From NCBI GenBank assembly GCA_002049455.2, contig KV918774.1:124001-188000 (forward strand): a stretch of 64,000 bases of DNA, given 5' to 3'. The notes beneath the pieces are model-generated. The model saw only the letters and a program-made list of their open reading frames with translations, had not been told where the DNA came from and did not search any database. This stretch comes from Porphyra umbilicalis (taxonomy: Eukaryota > Rhodophyta > Bangiophyceae > Bangiales > Bangiaceae). Positions 1 through 11,119 of this stretch are shown here, piece by piece. Made by a program: the position numbers and the translations under genes. The first letter of the stretch is position 1, and the number at the start of each line of letters is the position of its first letter.

Positions 1-70
1 GGAAGAATGGGGCACGCGCCGCGCAACCTGACGACGACGAGAGGCGCCCCCCCGAGAGGCGCAGCGCACT

Positions 71-2374
71 ATGTTCGGCTACCTGCGCTCCGCACGGCAC
101 GCGCGGGCGGCGCCGAGCGGCACCGCCGCGGACGACGCTGTGGTCGTCACGATTCTTCCAGCAGCTGAGCGTCTCCCAACGGCGACTCCTTACACGTCAT
201 TGCGTCGGTCTTGGCGACGGCTTGAGCACGTGCCTCCCGCCAAGTTCACACCATACCTTGGCCCCTCGGACGAGGCGCATGCAAAGGTGGACAAGATCAT
301 GCGAAAGAACGGATGGGCGCCCCCCGAGTGGAACAGTGACGGCAGCGACGCGTCTGATCCGGACACCATTCATCACGACGGACACTACCGAACGCTCCCG
401 TCGCTTGCGTGTCGGTTGGCGCAGCGGGCGGGGATGCGAGCTGTCGTGGAGGCCCTGAGTGAATCACCTGCGGTGTTGCGCGCTATGAGCAGCGCATTGG
501 GCGAGACCGTCTCCTTCCTGACCCACGTCATACAACTCATCAAGCGTCGAGCGAATGACCACCGCCGGGCTTCTGCCGGTCGAGCCGCGCGCGCTAAGAG
601 CCGAGCGGCGATCAAGCGCTTGACGGGCGGTGCCAGCCTCGCCGTTGTTCTCGGCAGTGGAGCCGTAAGGGAGCAAGTCGTCAGTCCATCGGTCGGTGAG
701 TGCGTTGCGCAGGTCGGGCGCCTCGGCCATGAGGACCTTCACGATCGTCAGGCCGCGGCCGTGGCGCTCGCCGTCGCTGCGACGACAACTGCGTCTGACG
801 CGCTCGCTGCTGGTCTTGCCCCCGCCAGTCGCGCGTGGGCGACGCGGGAAGCCGCACTTGTATGAGAGTCGCACGCCGACAACGGCGCGCTGCGGGCCGA
901 CGTTGCCGCGCTGCGGTCTGTTCACGCTGCTCTTCGTGGTCCAGAGGGTCCTGCCGCGGTCACGCTTCTGCCGTGTATGGGCGCTCTGTTCTCCACGGAC
1001 CATGTGGACCGCGCAGACGCTGTTGCATGCGAGTGTGCGCTGGCGTTCGAATTTTCTGGGACATCGAGAGAAGTCTTCATGCGTCTGTTGTGTCGAACGT
1101 GCCTGCGCTACACTTGTCGCGTGCACGGCACGCATACGGCGGAGCTGTCGTCGTCTGTACCTGTCGCTCGCCGTGATGATGCGTGTCGAGGCCGTGATGC
1201 ACACGCGCGCGCGGACCCAGATCGGGTTGCGGGGGTCGTCTCTGGAGAGTGCAGAGCGTCTTTCCACGCGGCGTCCTTCGCGCACCGCGAGCGGCATCGC
1301 CGTCGCAGGGTGCTCAGCGACAGTGATGGTGACGCAGACGGTGTCGCGGCTGGCAGCGCGTTATCCTGCCGCGTGCGAAAACGTTGTTGGCTCTTCGAGA
1401 GGCGTTTTGGACCGTTTGTGTGGAGGCATTGACAGCCTCTCGGTCAATGATGGGGACGAACACGTTCCCGACAGTGATGTACCCGTCTTCGCACGGCCCT
1501 CCGTGTCGGATGGTCTCCGTGGTGGCCACGCAGGCATTTTGCATGCTTCCATTGCCACAGCAGCCAGTTGGTGCGCGGATTGTCGCCAACGCGCTGGCGT
1601 GAAGGCGGCCATGACGTACGAGAAGCCGACCGTCGATGATTGGAGTGACGCACAGGTGGCGCTTCTTCACCTAGGCGCAGACATTGTCCGAGACGGAGAC
1701 ACTTGTCTTCTCGCCAGATTTGTTCCTGGCAAGACGTGTCGCGGTGTTGCTGACTACGTTGCAGGGGCGAGGTGGACTGGGCGGAGCGTGTCGCACGTAC
1801 AGCAGCGTGACGAAAATTTCGACGTGGATGCCGCCGCACGCGACAGCTCCACGCCCGTGACGGGGGCTGGGGCGGCGTTTGCACGTGACTTGCAGCAAAC
1901 TTACACGCGTCCGGCTTCACCGCCGTTGTCCCTGGGTGCGTTTTCCTGGCCTGGGAGAACCACGAACGGCAGCAGTCAGGAGGAACCCGACGCGCTTGAT
2001 AAGATGCATGACTTCATGCCGTGTTTCCACGTCGGTGCGTGCACGGCAGAGTGATGCAGGTGCGCCAGGGCGGGACTGTCGTGCGAAAAGTCGTGCTGGT
2101 GCGCTCTTGGTTGTCGGGCAGCGGCGGGGCGGTCTGCGTCGTCGGCGGACACCTCGTTGGCGCTCATCGACGCCGCGCCAGCTTCTGCGTCTCGGCGTTG
2201 CGACCGGCGCACCTGGTGCGCATGCGTGCCGCTGTCACGGTGTACCACGGACAGGTGCCCGTGCTTCAGCGTCGACCGGGAATGCGACCCCGATGCTTGC
2301 GTCACGTGCGGTGCACACTGGAGTCCAGATACTTGTGTCGACGGGCTGCCAACACCACCCGGTTAAGCTGGCCC
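71..2374 (+). pseudogene. E(z): Enhancer of zeste (E(z)/EZH)-like PRC2 methyltransferase, 3'-truncated pseudogene
   Basis: E(z) proteins are the catalytic subunit of Polycomb complex 2 and methylate histone H3 Lys27 through a C-terminal SET domain. Three regions are readable in family order. A Cys cluster at about 1027-1135 (ACEC, then LLCRTCLRYTCRVHGTH) resembles the EZH cluster CRRCFKYDCFLHP. A SANT-like segment at about 1611-1760 contains WSDAQ and PGKTCRGVADYV. A CXC (pre-SET) region at about 2010-2340 contains CRCARAGLSCEKSCWC and CPCFSVDRECDPDACVTCGA. The frame from 71 has a TGA at 863-865 just before the first cluster. A frame change follows between about 1432 and 1600, and a second TGA lies at 2052-2054 inside the CXC region. 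An in-frame stop follows at about 2372, and a Copia LTR begins at 2395. No SET motifs were seen anywhere in the window. Introns could explain some breaks, but not the TGA inside the Cys-rich motif or the missing SET domain. The N-terminal assignment (71-860) is weaker. Confidence 0.8.
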
Positions 2375-2394
2375 TAGCGCCGGTGTACCGCCTC

Positions 2395-2812
2395 TGTTGG
2401 ACTGTGATGCTCGTCGCCGACACCACTGGCGGTTCGCGGTTGGATGATGGTCGGTGATCCTTATGGTACCCCACATGGTACATTTGCAAGACGTGGTCAA
2501 AGTGCACACATTCGTGTTGGGTCATATTGGGGCGTTACTTTTGGCACGTTTTGGATTTGATCTTCGCTTTGCTTTTGTGGTTTTTGATTTGGGGAGTGAT
2601 TCGATTTGGTGCGAGGGCGTGGGCGTCGGTGTGGGCGCGAGAGGGGGGAGCACTTGGGCAGGTGGGGACTATTTGAGAGATGCTCTCGGTTGGGAGAGGC
2701 GGGCGAACCTTAGGACAACCAACAAAGCACGTTCGCACACACACACACAAGCTCAAGCCACTCAACCACTTCACCGTGGTCCGCCAACCCCTATCCCCAC
2801 TGCGTGTCAACA
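2395..2812 (+). repeat. 5' LTR of Copia-1 (418 bp)
   Basis: Starts tgttggactg and ends tcaaca. It matches the sequence at 4808-5135 plus 28675-28768 and, inverted, 61987-62405. It contains a CA-rich stretch at about 2737-2752 and a kpnI-like palindromic pair (ggtacc...ggtac) near 2464-2480. The following bases, ggttatgggcccagagc, are where the primer binding site should lie. Confidence 0.88.
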
Positions 2813-2993
2813 GGTTATGGGCCCAGAGCCGGGGCTGTGACAAGAGCAAGGTGTGCCAGCTGGTGTCGCGGCGGTCGCGGCAAGTGCGAAGAAGACGAGG
2901 TCAAGGTGGTTCAAGGACGTGACGGGCAAGGCGCACGGCTCGGCAAGGTCGGGCGCTGCGACAAGAAGACATCATGGACGGGGCGCTGCCGGC

Positions 2994-4772
2994 ATGGGCG
3001 GCATCAAGATCGAACAGTTGACGGAGACGAACTTCCACCAGTGGCGTCAGCGCATTAAGATGGTCCTCGCGCTGCGCGACCTGGATGATATGCTTGACGA
3101 AGACGGCAAGCCGACGGACGCGGAGACCCGCGAGTTGGCGTTGTGGAAGCGTCGAGACACGAAGGCGAGCGCCATCATCGGGCTCACCCTTGAGTGTGAG
3201 CAGCTCGAGCACGTGTCGGGCTGCAAGACGACGGCGGAAATGTGGTCGACGCTGCAAGGTGTCTTCCAGCGCAAGAGTTTGATGAACAAGATGAAGGCGC
3301 GACGCGAGTTCTACACCGTCGAAATGACCGTCGGCGAGGGCATGCTGGGCTACATCAACCGCGTGCGCAACCTCGGCGAGAACTTCAAGGCCATGGGCGG
3401 CGAGGTGACGGAGATGGACGTTGCCATGAGCGTCCTCAACGGGCTGACGTCCAAGTACGAGAACCTGCTGGTGGCTCTTGACGCCAAGGGCGAGTTCACT
3501 ACCATCCGATGCATCCTGGCGATGACGGCGGCGAACGGGTGGGAGCTACATCAGATGGACGTCAAGACGGCCTTCTTCAATGGAGACCTTGACGAGGAGG
3601 TCTACATGGAGCAGCCAGACGGCTATGTCGTTCCGACGTATCCTGACAAGGTTTGTCGTCTCCTCCAAGCGCTATATGGGCTGAAGCAAGCCCCCAAGAT
3701 GTGGTACGCCAAGCTCGACGACTTCCTCAAGTCGCAGGGGTCTGAAAAGATTGACCCGGATGCATGCCTCTACCTCCTTATGGATGACGGCGAAATCATC
3801 ATCGTCCTGGTGTACGTCGACGATCTCCTGTTGGTGGCATCAAGCCTGGCGGCGATCTACAAGATTAAGGCCGCTCTGCACAAGCGTTTTGAGATGAAGG
3901 ACCTGGGCGAGGCGAAGGTCATCCTCGGGCTACAGATTAGACGTGACAAGGCGTTGGGCACCCTCAAGCTGTCGCAGGGCAAGTACGCGGCGCAAGTGCT
4001 GGAGAAGTTCGGGATGGCGGAGTGCAACCCGATCGGAACGCCGCTGGAGGTGGGCCTGCAGCTGGTCAAGGCCGACGAGAGCGACGACGTGCTGCCCTAC
4101 CGCGAAGCTGTCGGCAGTCTTATGTACCTGATGGTCGGGACACGTCCTGACCTCGCCTTCGCTATCGGGAAGCTGAGTCGTTTTGTCTCGTGCTACGGCA
4201 AGGAGCATTGGGCGGCGATTAAGCGCGTTCTACGGTACGTCAAGGGTTCGATGGACAAGGGGCTGGTCTTCGACAAGAACTCTTCCTGTGTTCTACAAGG
4301 CTTTAGTGATGCCGACTGGGCGGGTGACCACGAGACGCGACGTTCTACGACGGGCTTCACCTTCATCTTTGGCGGAGCAGCTGTCAGCTGGGGTTCTAAG
4401 TTGCGGAAGACGGTGGCGCTGTCGACGATGGAGGCCGAGTACATGGCTCTATGCGAGGCCAGCAAGGAAGCTGTTTGGCTCAACAAGCTCGTGCAAAGCG
4501 TTGCAACTCAAGGGCTGCGGACAGCGATCTCGGGCGGGCCGATCAACATCAAGGTCGACAACAGCGTGTGCATTGACTTCTTAAAGAACCCCGTCGAGCA
4601 CAAGCGCACGAAGTACATCGACACTCGCTACCACTTTGTGCGCGGGGTCATCACGACGGACAAGGTGACAATAGAGCATTGTGCAACGGACGACATGGTG
4701 GCGGACCCGATGACGACGGAGCTCGGCGAAACCAAGCACGACAAGCATGTCGAGCCCATGGGGCTTTGCTGA
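2994..4772 (+). CDS. Copia gag-RT-RNase H fusion polyprotein with internal deletion
   Basis: Translation probably starts at the ATG at 2994 (MGGIKIEQLTETNFHQW), a typical Copia Gag beginning. Gag runs to LLVALDAKG near 3490. The frame then jumps straight into the reverse transcriptase (FTTIRCILAMTAANGWELHQ), which carries MDVKTAFFNGDL, LYGLKQAP and the catalytic YVDDLL. RNase H follows with DADWAGD and ALSTMEAEYMAL. In copy 2 the same RT segment is preceded by ETFAPVAK. The Gag zinc knuckle, protease, integrase and the first part of RT are therefore missing, yet the frame is uninterrupted. The deletion joint lies at a shared gccaag. The product cannot replicate by itself, but the RNA could be packaged in trans. 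Confidence 0.88.
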   Translation: MGGIKIEQLTETNFHQWRQRIKMVLALRDLDDMLDEDGKPTDAETRELALWKRRDTKASAIIGLTLECEQLEHVSGCKTTAEMWSTLQGVFQRKSLMNKMKARREFYTVEMTVGEGMLGYINRVRNLGENFKAMGGEVTEMDVAMSVLNGLTSKYENLLVALDAKGEFTTIRCILAMTAANGWELHQMDVKTAFFNGDLDEEVYMEQPDGYVVPTYPDKVCRLLQALYGLKQAPKMWYAKLDDFLKSQGSEKIDPDACLYLLMDDGEIIIVLVYVDDLLLVASSLAAIYKIKAALHKRFEMKDLGEAKVILGLQIRRDKALGTLKLSQGKYAAQVLEKFGMAECNPIGTPLEVGLQLVKADESDDVLPYREAVGSLMYLMVGTRPDLAFAIGKLSRFVSCYGKEHWAAIKRVLRYVKGSMDKGLVFDKNSSCVLQGFSDADWAGDHETRRSTTGFTFIFGGAAVSWGSKLRKTVALSTMEAEYMALCEASKEAVWLNKLVQSVATQGLRTAISGGPINIKVDNSVCIDFLKNPVEHKRTKYIDTRYHFVRGVITTDKVTIEHCATDDMVADPMTTELGETKHDKHVEPMGLC

Positions 4773-4807
4773 ATACAAGAACCGCCGCGGCAACAAGCAA
4801 GGAGGAG

Positions 4808-5135
4808 TGTTGGACTGTGATGCTCGTCGCCGTCTCCACTGGCTGTTTGCCGTTGGATGATGGTCGGTGACCCTTATGGTACCGCACATGGTACATTTGC
4901 AAGACGTGGTCAAAGTGCACACATTCGTGTTGGGTGATCTTGGAACGTTACTTTTGGCATGTTTTGGATTTGATCTTCGCTTTGGTCTAGTGGTTTTTGA
5001 TTTGGGGAGTGATTCGATTTGGTGCGAGGGCGTGGGCGTCGATGTGGGCGCGAGAGGGGGGAGCACTTGCGCCGGTGGGGACTATTTGAGAGGTGCTCTC
5101 GGTTGGGAGAGGCGGGCGAACCGTAGGACAACCAA
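4808..5135 (+). repeat. 3' LTR of Copia-1, first part
   Basis: Matches 2395-2719 of the 5' LTR. It is preceded by a purine tract (aagcaaggaggag) that fits a polypurine tract. It ends at ...ggacaaccaa where gypsy A begins; accaa (5131-5135) is the duplicated target. Confidence 0.9.
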
Positions 5136-5722
5136 TGTAGCACCACCGGGATGGGGGTGGTGCTGGGAACGCCCTTCGGGGGCCGGGCGGGCGTGGCCTG
5201 CGCGTGGCGAGCGGCGGGGCGGGCGACACGGCCGCCACGCCCCCGCGGGTGGCGTCCTGGCGCCGCCTGGGCAGCTGTCGGGGACGCGGGCGCCCGGGCC
5301 ACGAGCGAACGGCTGCCAGGGCGTCGCTGGGCGGGGCGGTTATGTGGCGCGCGCGCGCCGCCGCGTGGCCACGCCAGGGGCCGCCACGTCAGGCTCGGCC
5401 CGGCAGCTGCGATCCCTCTCGTCTCTACTTATCGCATTGGGGGACTTGTCTTGTATTGCACTTAGTTGTATTAGTTGGTCGGAGGCGGGGGCCAATTCTC
5501 ATAAGGGGAATTGGACCTCCGCAACGGTTTTCGCCCTTTTTAGGATGAAGGGCGACGACGGTAGGAGGCACCGTCGTCGCCGGCAAGTAAACCGTGCCTT
5601 TTTTCTTGTACCTTTGGCGGCCCCTCTTCCCGGATCGGGTGATCCTATAGGGGGCACGTTCTTAGGACGGCAGCGGTGGGATACTTCCCTCTTCGGGCCC
5701 GTGGCTACGGGGTTGTGCTACA
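5136..5722 (+). repeat. 5' LTR of gypsy A (587 bp)
   Basis: Starts tgtagcaccaccggg and ends ggttgtgctaca, giving 6-bp terminal inverted ends tgtagc/gctaca. It is the same length as the 3' copy with modest divergence. The next bases are tt followed by tggtgctccgggtgag, the expected place and 5' TGG of a tRNA primer binding site. Confidence 0.92.
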
Positions 5723-5816
5723 TTTGGTGCTCCGGGTGAGACCATTGGTCCACGCCCGGTTGCACGACCCGCGGCCCCGATCTCGAGCTTGTACCGGTTC
5801 GTTGGAGGATCCCCTC

Positions 5817-8107
5817 ATGGTACGCGTCGCGGCCCCCGGGGCCATGGACCGCGTCGCTTCCTCTTCTTCTTCCTCTTCGGTCGCCGGGGGCGCTCCCCGG
5901 GTGGTCGTGAGCGACGGCGACGTCGGCGCGGCCACCGGGGCCCGGATGGACGGACGGGGCGGGCTGCCCTCCTTGCCATACCTCATCGCCGTGGGGCGAG
6001 GGGGCCCGGCGGCGTTGACGGCGGGCGGTGGTTCGGTGGCGACGGTGCACGGCACGTCGCCCTTTGACCCCGACCACGCGCATCCCGCGGCGACCGACCG
6101 AGCCGTCGCCTCAGACCAGGGGCTGACGGGGATGACATCCAAACGGGGCCCGGGGGGGCCCGCGAACACCCCCCGGGACCTGGCGCGTCGGAGCGGCGAT
6201 TTCGCCCCGCCGCGGCGCCGGGACGCAGGTGCGATCCGTCTCCCCCCGTCGTCTGCCGCGCGCCGACGGGCGGACGCAGATGCGACGGAGCTGGACACGA
6301 CGGAGGCGGAGGAGACGGTCTCCGCGTGGGCAGCGGCGCGCACCGAGCGCCGTCGCGGGGCCTCGCCGCCAACGAACGGCAGCGCAGCCCAGATGGGGAC
6401 CCGACCGGGGCGCCATGGGCGCTCCGTGCGCGGGTCGCGGCGATCGGGCGGACGCCGCCCCGAGACCGTCGCCGACACGACAGAGTCGCAGCTGCTCATG
6501 ACCGAGATGCGACAGGAGCTGGGGGAGCTCCGCCGCCTGCGGGACCAGATCGTCGAGACGGCCTCCTCGGCAGCTGTGCCCGACGCGCTGCCCGCGCCAA
6601 CTCGCGTGGCCCCGCGGGCGGGGCCGAGCGCGTCCACCCGGTCGGCGGCGCTCGCGCCCGGCTGGGCCACGTCCCCGGCGGGCGGCGTCCATGCGGGGGC
6701 CCGGTCCTCCGACAGTGAGGCGGATTCGAAGGAGACGGCCGAGCCGGCGGCGTCGATGGCGGAATTCCGCGAGTCTATCGTGGGCGCGGCGGTCCGGCGC
6801 CTGCGACGCGACCAGCGGTTGGAGCGGGTCACGGACCCCCGGTTTGTGCCTCTGTTCAAGACGGACTCATATCGCCTGTATGACCGCACGCCCGGGTTCT
6901 CGCGCACGCAGCGGGCGCAACAGCGGTATACCCGGCGTGACCTCAAGGAAATGATGCTCGCGGAGGATCGGCGTTGGGACGCCAAGGATCGGGTGAGCGT
7001 CATCAACTTCCTGCGGAAGCTCAAGAACTCCTGCGACGCCCTCGGCGTGGCCGAGGGGGCCGCGGTGTACCTGCTTCAGTGGCTGGTCTCCGAGACCGTC
7101 ATGGTGGTCATCCGCCGCGTGGTGCCGATGGGCAGCGACACGGCGGCGGTGGCCGCCCAGCCCAAGTTCAAGCACATCATCCGTGAGCTGCTGGAGGAGT
7201 GCATCGACGACGACGTCCTCTCCGACAGCCTCCGCGAGCTGCAGTACGCCAAGCAGCACGCGTGGGAGACCGAGGGGCAGGTCGGGGACCGCATCGTGGC
7301 GTTGAACGCCGCCCTCGGGGCCCTCTTGGACGGCAAGGACCTCGAGGCAGTGCTGGTGCAGGGGTTCTCCGAGTCCCTTCGGGCCGCTGCACGGCAGTAC
7401 AATACGGCCGGGCGGTCGTTCACGAAGTTGAAGGCCCACCTCGATCGGGATGGGAAGTCTTCCCTGGCCATGCACAAGGTGAAGTTGGCACCGAAGCCAC
7501 CGGCACGGAACCGGCTGTCGTTGACCCCGCGGAGCAAGACACCCGCGTCCAAGGCCCTCGGGGGCACCTCTCAGGCGGATGGCGACGTGGCCACGGTCGA
7601 TGCGACCGCCACACCTTGGGATTGGCATGCGGCACAGGCCGCCCTGGCCGCGGTCGAGGGAGAGGGCTCCGTGGCCTTCGTCGCCGGTACCGGAGGCCAA
7701 GCCCCGTCGGGTTGGGGCCCGAACCAGGCTCCCCGAACGGGGTACCGCCGCACGACGGAAATCGCGTCACCGCTGACGCGGGGGCCTGATCCCGCCACTT
7801 CCGGAGCCGCCACGCCCCGGCAGGGCGCAGAAGTCCCCTTCCCGGGACGCCCCAACGCGGCGCATAGCCATTCCGGGCGGGACCCCGCTCACCCGCGCGG
7901 GTACCCCGCTGGTGGCCCTACGCGCCGTCGGGGGGCCTGCGTCGTGTGCTACGACCCGGGGCACTGGGCGGAGCAGTGCCCCATAATGACCCCGGAGCAG
8001 CAAGAGCGGGTGCGTAACGCGCGGGAAGCGGTCCGGCGGGCGCGGTCGACGGGGGAGGTTCGGTGCAGGTCGACGTGCCGGCGCGCGACCCATCCTTCTG
8101 TGTCCCC
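5817..8107 (+). CDS. Gypsy A Gag, interrupted by gypsy B
   Basis: Gag forms the nucleocapsid of the retrotransposon particle. The first ATG after the LTR in the open frame is 5817 (MVRVAAPGAMDRV). About 280 residues of Ala/Arg/Ser-rich, probably disordered sequence precede a more ordered capsid-like part (about 6760-7480, with PRFVPLFKTDSYRLYDRTPG and WETEGQVGDRIVALNAALG). A CX2CX4HX4C zinc knuckle (CVVCYDPGHWAEQCP) lies at 7938-7982. The frame is open until gypsy B starts at 8108. Its original 3' end therefore lies within about 40 codons on either side of that insertion. Confidence 0.85.
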
Positions 8108-8875
8108 TGTTGGGGAAACCCCCTCTCCTCTGATGACGCGATCCCCCCGGTATGAGCCGGGAAAGGGGCCGCGAGCACACACGCAATGCCCCTAGAGGGA
8201 GCGGTGTGCGGCGCCCCTTCGGGGCGCATTCCAGGTGGCGCTTAGGGCCACCTTCGAGGCTGACATCCCCCTTGCCCAGAGGCAGAGGGGGGCAGGGCCT
8301 GACGCGGACGAGGGGCCACGCGACCCCTCGATCCTGGCCCCCTAGAGGGGCCTGGAAGCTTGTGGAGGCTCCTTTGGCTGGGAAGAAGCCCGGGGCCGAG
8401 ATTAGATCTCGGCCACTGTCGATATCCCACGAGGACTTCGATCGGAGACTTCAAAATCTGGGGATAAGTCCCTAGTGATGTATTGGGCAATTTCAGTCCA
8501 AGCTGGCTTAAATCCAGGGACCATATCTCTCTTCCAGTGGAAGGGGGTCCCTTGATCCGTGGCAGGGGCCACCAGGACCCCGCATCGGGGTCCGTGGCCC
8601 GTCGGGCCCCGGCCCCCCTACGACCGTCTTTTCCTGGGTCGGGATTGTGCACGTCCTGCGTCTTGTTTCTGAGGGTATATGTGTGTATGCTTTGGGGTCA
8701 TCGTGCGTACTCGAATAAATCAGCGTTGCGTTTGCGTCAGTTCCGGCGTTCTGGTGCGCTCCGCGCCCTGTGATCCAGGCGTTTGTGTGCTTTCTCCTTT
8801 GTGTCGCTCCGCATCCTGTGCTGGGTTTTCTGACGGGGCCGTGCCCCGTCGGCTTTGCGGGCAGAAACCACTACA
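8108..8875 (+). repeat. 5' LTR of gypsy B (768 bp)
   Basis: Identical in length to 17689-18456. It contains an AATAAA (8714-8719), a candidate polyadenylation signal, downstream of a short TATAT stretch at about 8668. It is followed by tt and tggtggatcagcggggg, the expected primer binding site position. Confidence 0.92.
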
Positions 8876-9050
8876 TTTGGTGGATCAGCGGGGGACAGGG
8901 TCTGGCCCTTCTTGATCAGTCGGGTCTACCTTGTGTCAGTTCTCACGGTGGTCTTTCCGCTGTGCTTTGTCTTGCCCTTGGGTGTGACTGTTCTGTTGAG
9001 ACTGTCTTTGAGGATTGATTGATTCCGCAGGAGGACGAAGTCTTCCCGCC

Positions 9051-10727
9051 ATGGCCACCACTGGGGTGACGGAGACCGGCGCCCCGGGCGCCGGCAACCC
9101 GTCACGGGGCGACCGTGACGGAGCCAGCGAGGGCTCGGGGTCTCAGGACCCCGGAGGGATCCCTCCTCGGCGGGAGCGTCAAGCCGGCACCGCCACGCCA
9201 GGGCGTGGCGCGCCGGGCGACGGGGGTGGAGACGGAAGGGTATTCCTGTCTCTTCCCCCCCATGGTGCGGGGGGCACAGGCGGAAGGGTATTCCCGTCTC
9301 TCCCCCCCCAAGGAGCGGGGGGTGTAGACGGAGGGGTATTCCCGTATCTTCCCCCCGAAGGTACGGGGGGCGTAGGTGGAAGGGAATTCCCACCTCCTCC
9401 CCTCCAAGGTGTGGAGGGTGGAGCCGGAGGGGAATTCCCACCTCCACATCCTCTAACCCCGGGTAGGCGGGACCAAGCGGTCCCTTGTTTACCATGGGGC
9501 CCATATGACGGGCTGGCGAGAGCCGCCGGCCCACCCCGAACACCTCCTCGTTGAGGTGGTGACCGGGCCCCAACGGGGGCCCAAGACGCGGCTGCCATAT
9601 CGGCAGCCCTACGGGATTCGTTGGACGCTTTGATTAGCCCGTTACACGATCGACTGTCTCTTATCGAGACAGCCCTCGGGACCACTAGACGGTCCCGGCG
9701 CCGACGTCGGCGCATGAGTTCCTCCTCCTCCGACGGGGAGTACTCCGGGGGAGACGGGGGTCGCCATGTGCCCCGTCGATCGGTCACCCGTGCCCTAGGG
9801 CACGAGCTGGGAGGGGAATCCCACCGTCGGATTCCCCCTAAGATCGTCCCCACGGACGACCGCTATGCCGCAGTCTTAGATTGCGCAACTTATGCTTTGG
9901 CGAATACCGACATCCGGTACGACCGGACTATGGCGCACGGCCTAGGCCGTCTGCGTAAGGATGTATCGGCCACTTTTGGCCGTGATGTAGAGTGGGATGG
10001 GACGCCCGCCTTAGGCGTCTTCGAATTCCTCAGCCGCTTCGTAAAAGCGGGTGACGACAATGACGTCTCGGAGGGCCGAGCCCTGTATCTCCTTCCCGAG
10101 TTCACTAAGGGTGATCTCAAACGGGAATTGTATACGATCATGCCGTCCCTCCAAGGAGGGCGGTGTGGAGAGGTCAGCTCCTACTTGAAACTGATCAACT
10201 GGCTACTCCGCAAATATGCGGATGAGCAGTCGCTAAGCGACCAAGATGCCCTGTTCCATTGGGCCGCCCAAGGGGCGGATGAAACAGAGAATGATTACTA
10301 CGTACGCCTACGGGGGTTACGTCGCCTGTGTGGTTACATTCACACGGAAGGACAGATGCAAAGTCGCTATATGAAGGGGCTGGGTTGGGAGATTCGCGCC
10401 GATGTGCGCGAACATAATACCCCCAACATGCCAATGGACCTGCTGGTGCAATATGCCCAGCGGAAGGGGGACGTCTGTCGTAGGCGCCTCCAGGAGCAAA
10501 AGGATGAAGAGGACCGACGGGTCGAGGCCCGTCGGGTGCGTCGCGCTGCTCGGCCAACGCCGCGGAAATACGTATCCGCGGCAGTCACAGCCCCACCTCA
10601 GGTGGGGGAAGTTCCTCCGGGTCCTTCCCGATGGGGCCCACCTAAGGTAGGGGAGGTATATCCCCCCGAAGGGACCCCCCGAAGGTTGGGGAAGCAGGTC
10701 CATCCCGATGCGGCCCCCCTAAGGTGA
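9051..10727 (+). pseudogene. Gypsy B Gag, N-terminal and capsid part
   Basis: The probable start is the ATG at 9051 (MATTGVTETGAPG). Residues from about 9233 to 9445 are encoded by a tandem repeat of about 60 bp giving Gly-rich units such as GGVDGGVFPYLPPEGTGG. A TGA at 9552-9554 interrupts the frame, which resumes unchanged (DALISPLHDRLSLIETALG). A capsid-like region follows, with VLDCATYALANTD, FEFLSRFVKAGDDNDVSEG and WLLRKYADEQSLSDQDAL. It is clearly related to the gypsy C Gag (FDCETYALDNKSV, FMRMFVKACDDNNISEGEA). The frame ends at 10727, and the zinc knuckle lies in the next (-1) frame. Confidence 0.82.
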
Positions 10728-11119
10728 AGGAGGTCCCTCAAGGACAGGCCCAATGGGCTCCCGCTAAGGTGGGGGAAGGGCCTCGAGGGCCTTCCCCACG
10801 GACTACCCCCAAGGGGGGAGAAGCGGGTCGTACCGGGCGACCCCGGACAAATAACTGTCTCGCATGTAACATGCGGGGGCATTTCTTTAGAGAGTGTCCC
10901 CGCCTTGATGCGGGGACAAAGGCTCTGTTGACCAAAGCCTTTTTGGAGCGGTGCGAAGAGCGCCGCAAGGCGGATGAGGAAGTCCGTAAGGGACAACCGG
11001 TCGCGGCGGTGAGGGAACATTATGGTCCCCCGTGGTCGTCATTGGACGACTCACCCTCCCCAGAGAGGGATGCGGCCGAGCAGGACGAGGAGGAAAACTC
11101 CTTCTCGGGAAACGAGTAG
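10724..11119 (+). CDS. Gypsy B Gag nucleocapsid (zinc knuckle) in -1 frame
   Basis: A short frame overlapping the end of the capsid frame. It has a CX2CX4HX4C knuckle, CLACNMRGHFFRECP (10856-10900), then an acidic tail (DAAEQDEEENSF). The knuckle binds retrotransposon RNA in Gag. The frame order capsid (frame 3), knuckle (frame 2), protease-RT (frame 1) gives two successive -1 steps. Either there is programmed -1 frameshifting at both joints or one is a mutation. Confidence 0.8.
   Translation: MKEVPQGQAQWAPAKVGEGPRGPSPRTTPKGGEAGRTGRPRTNNCLACNMRGHFFRECPRLDAGTKALLTKAFLERCEERRKADEEVRKGQPVAAVREHYGPPWSSLDDSPSPERDAAEQDEEENSFSGNE

Noticed and set aside
863-2054. TGA read as an amino acid (selenocysteine or recoded) in the E(z)-like gene
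   Set aside because: TGA ends other normal frames in the window (Copia pol at 4770-4772), and the damaged frames here and elsewhere use TGA, TAA and TAG alike, as expected of decay.
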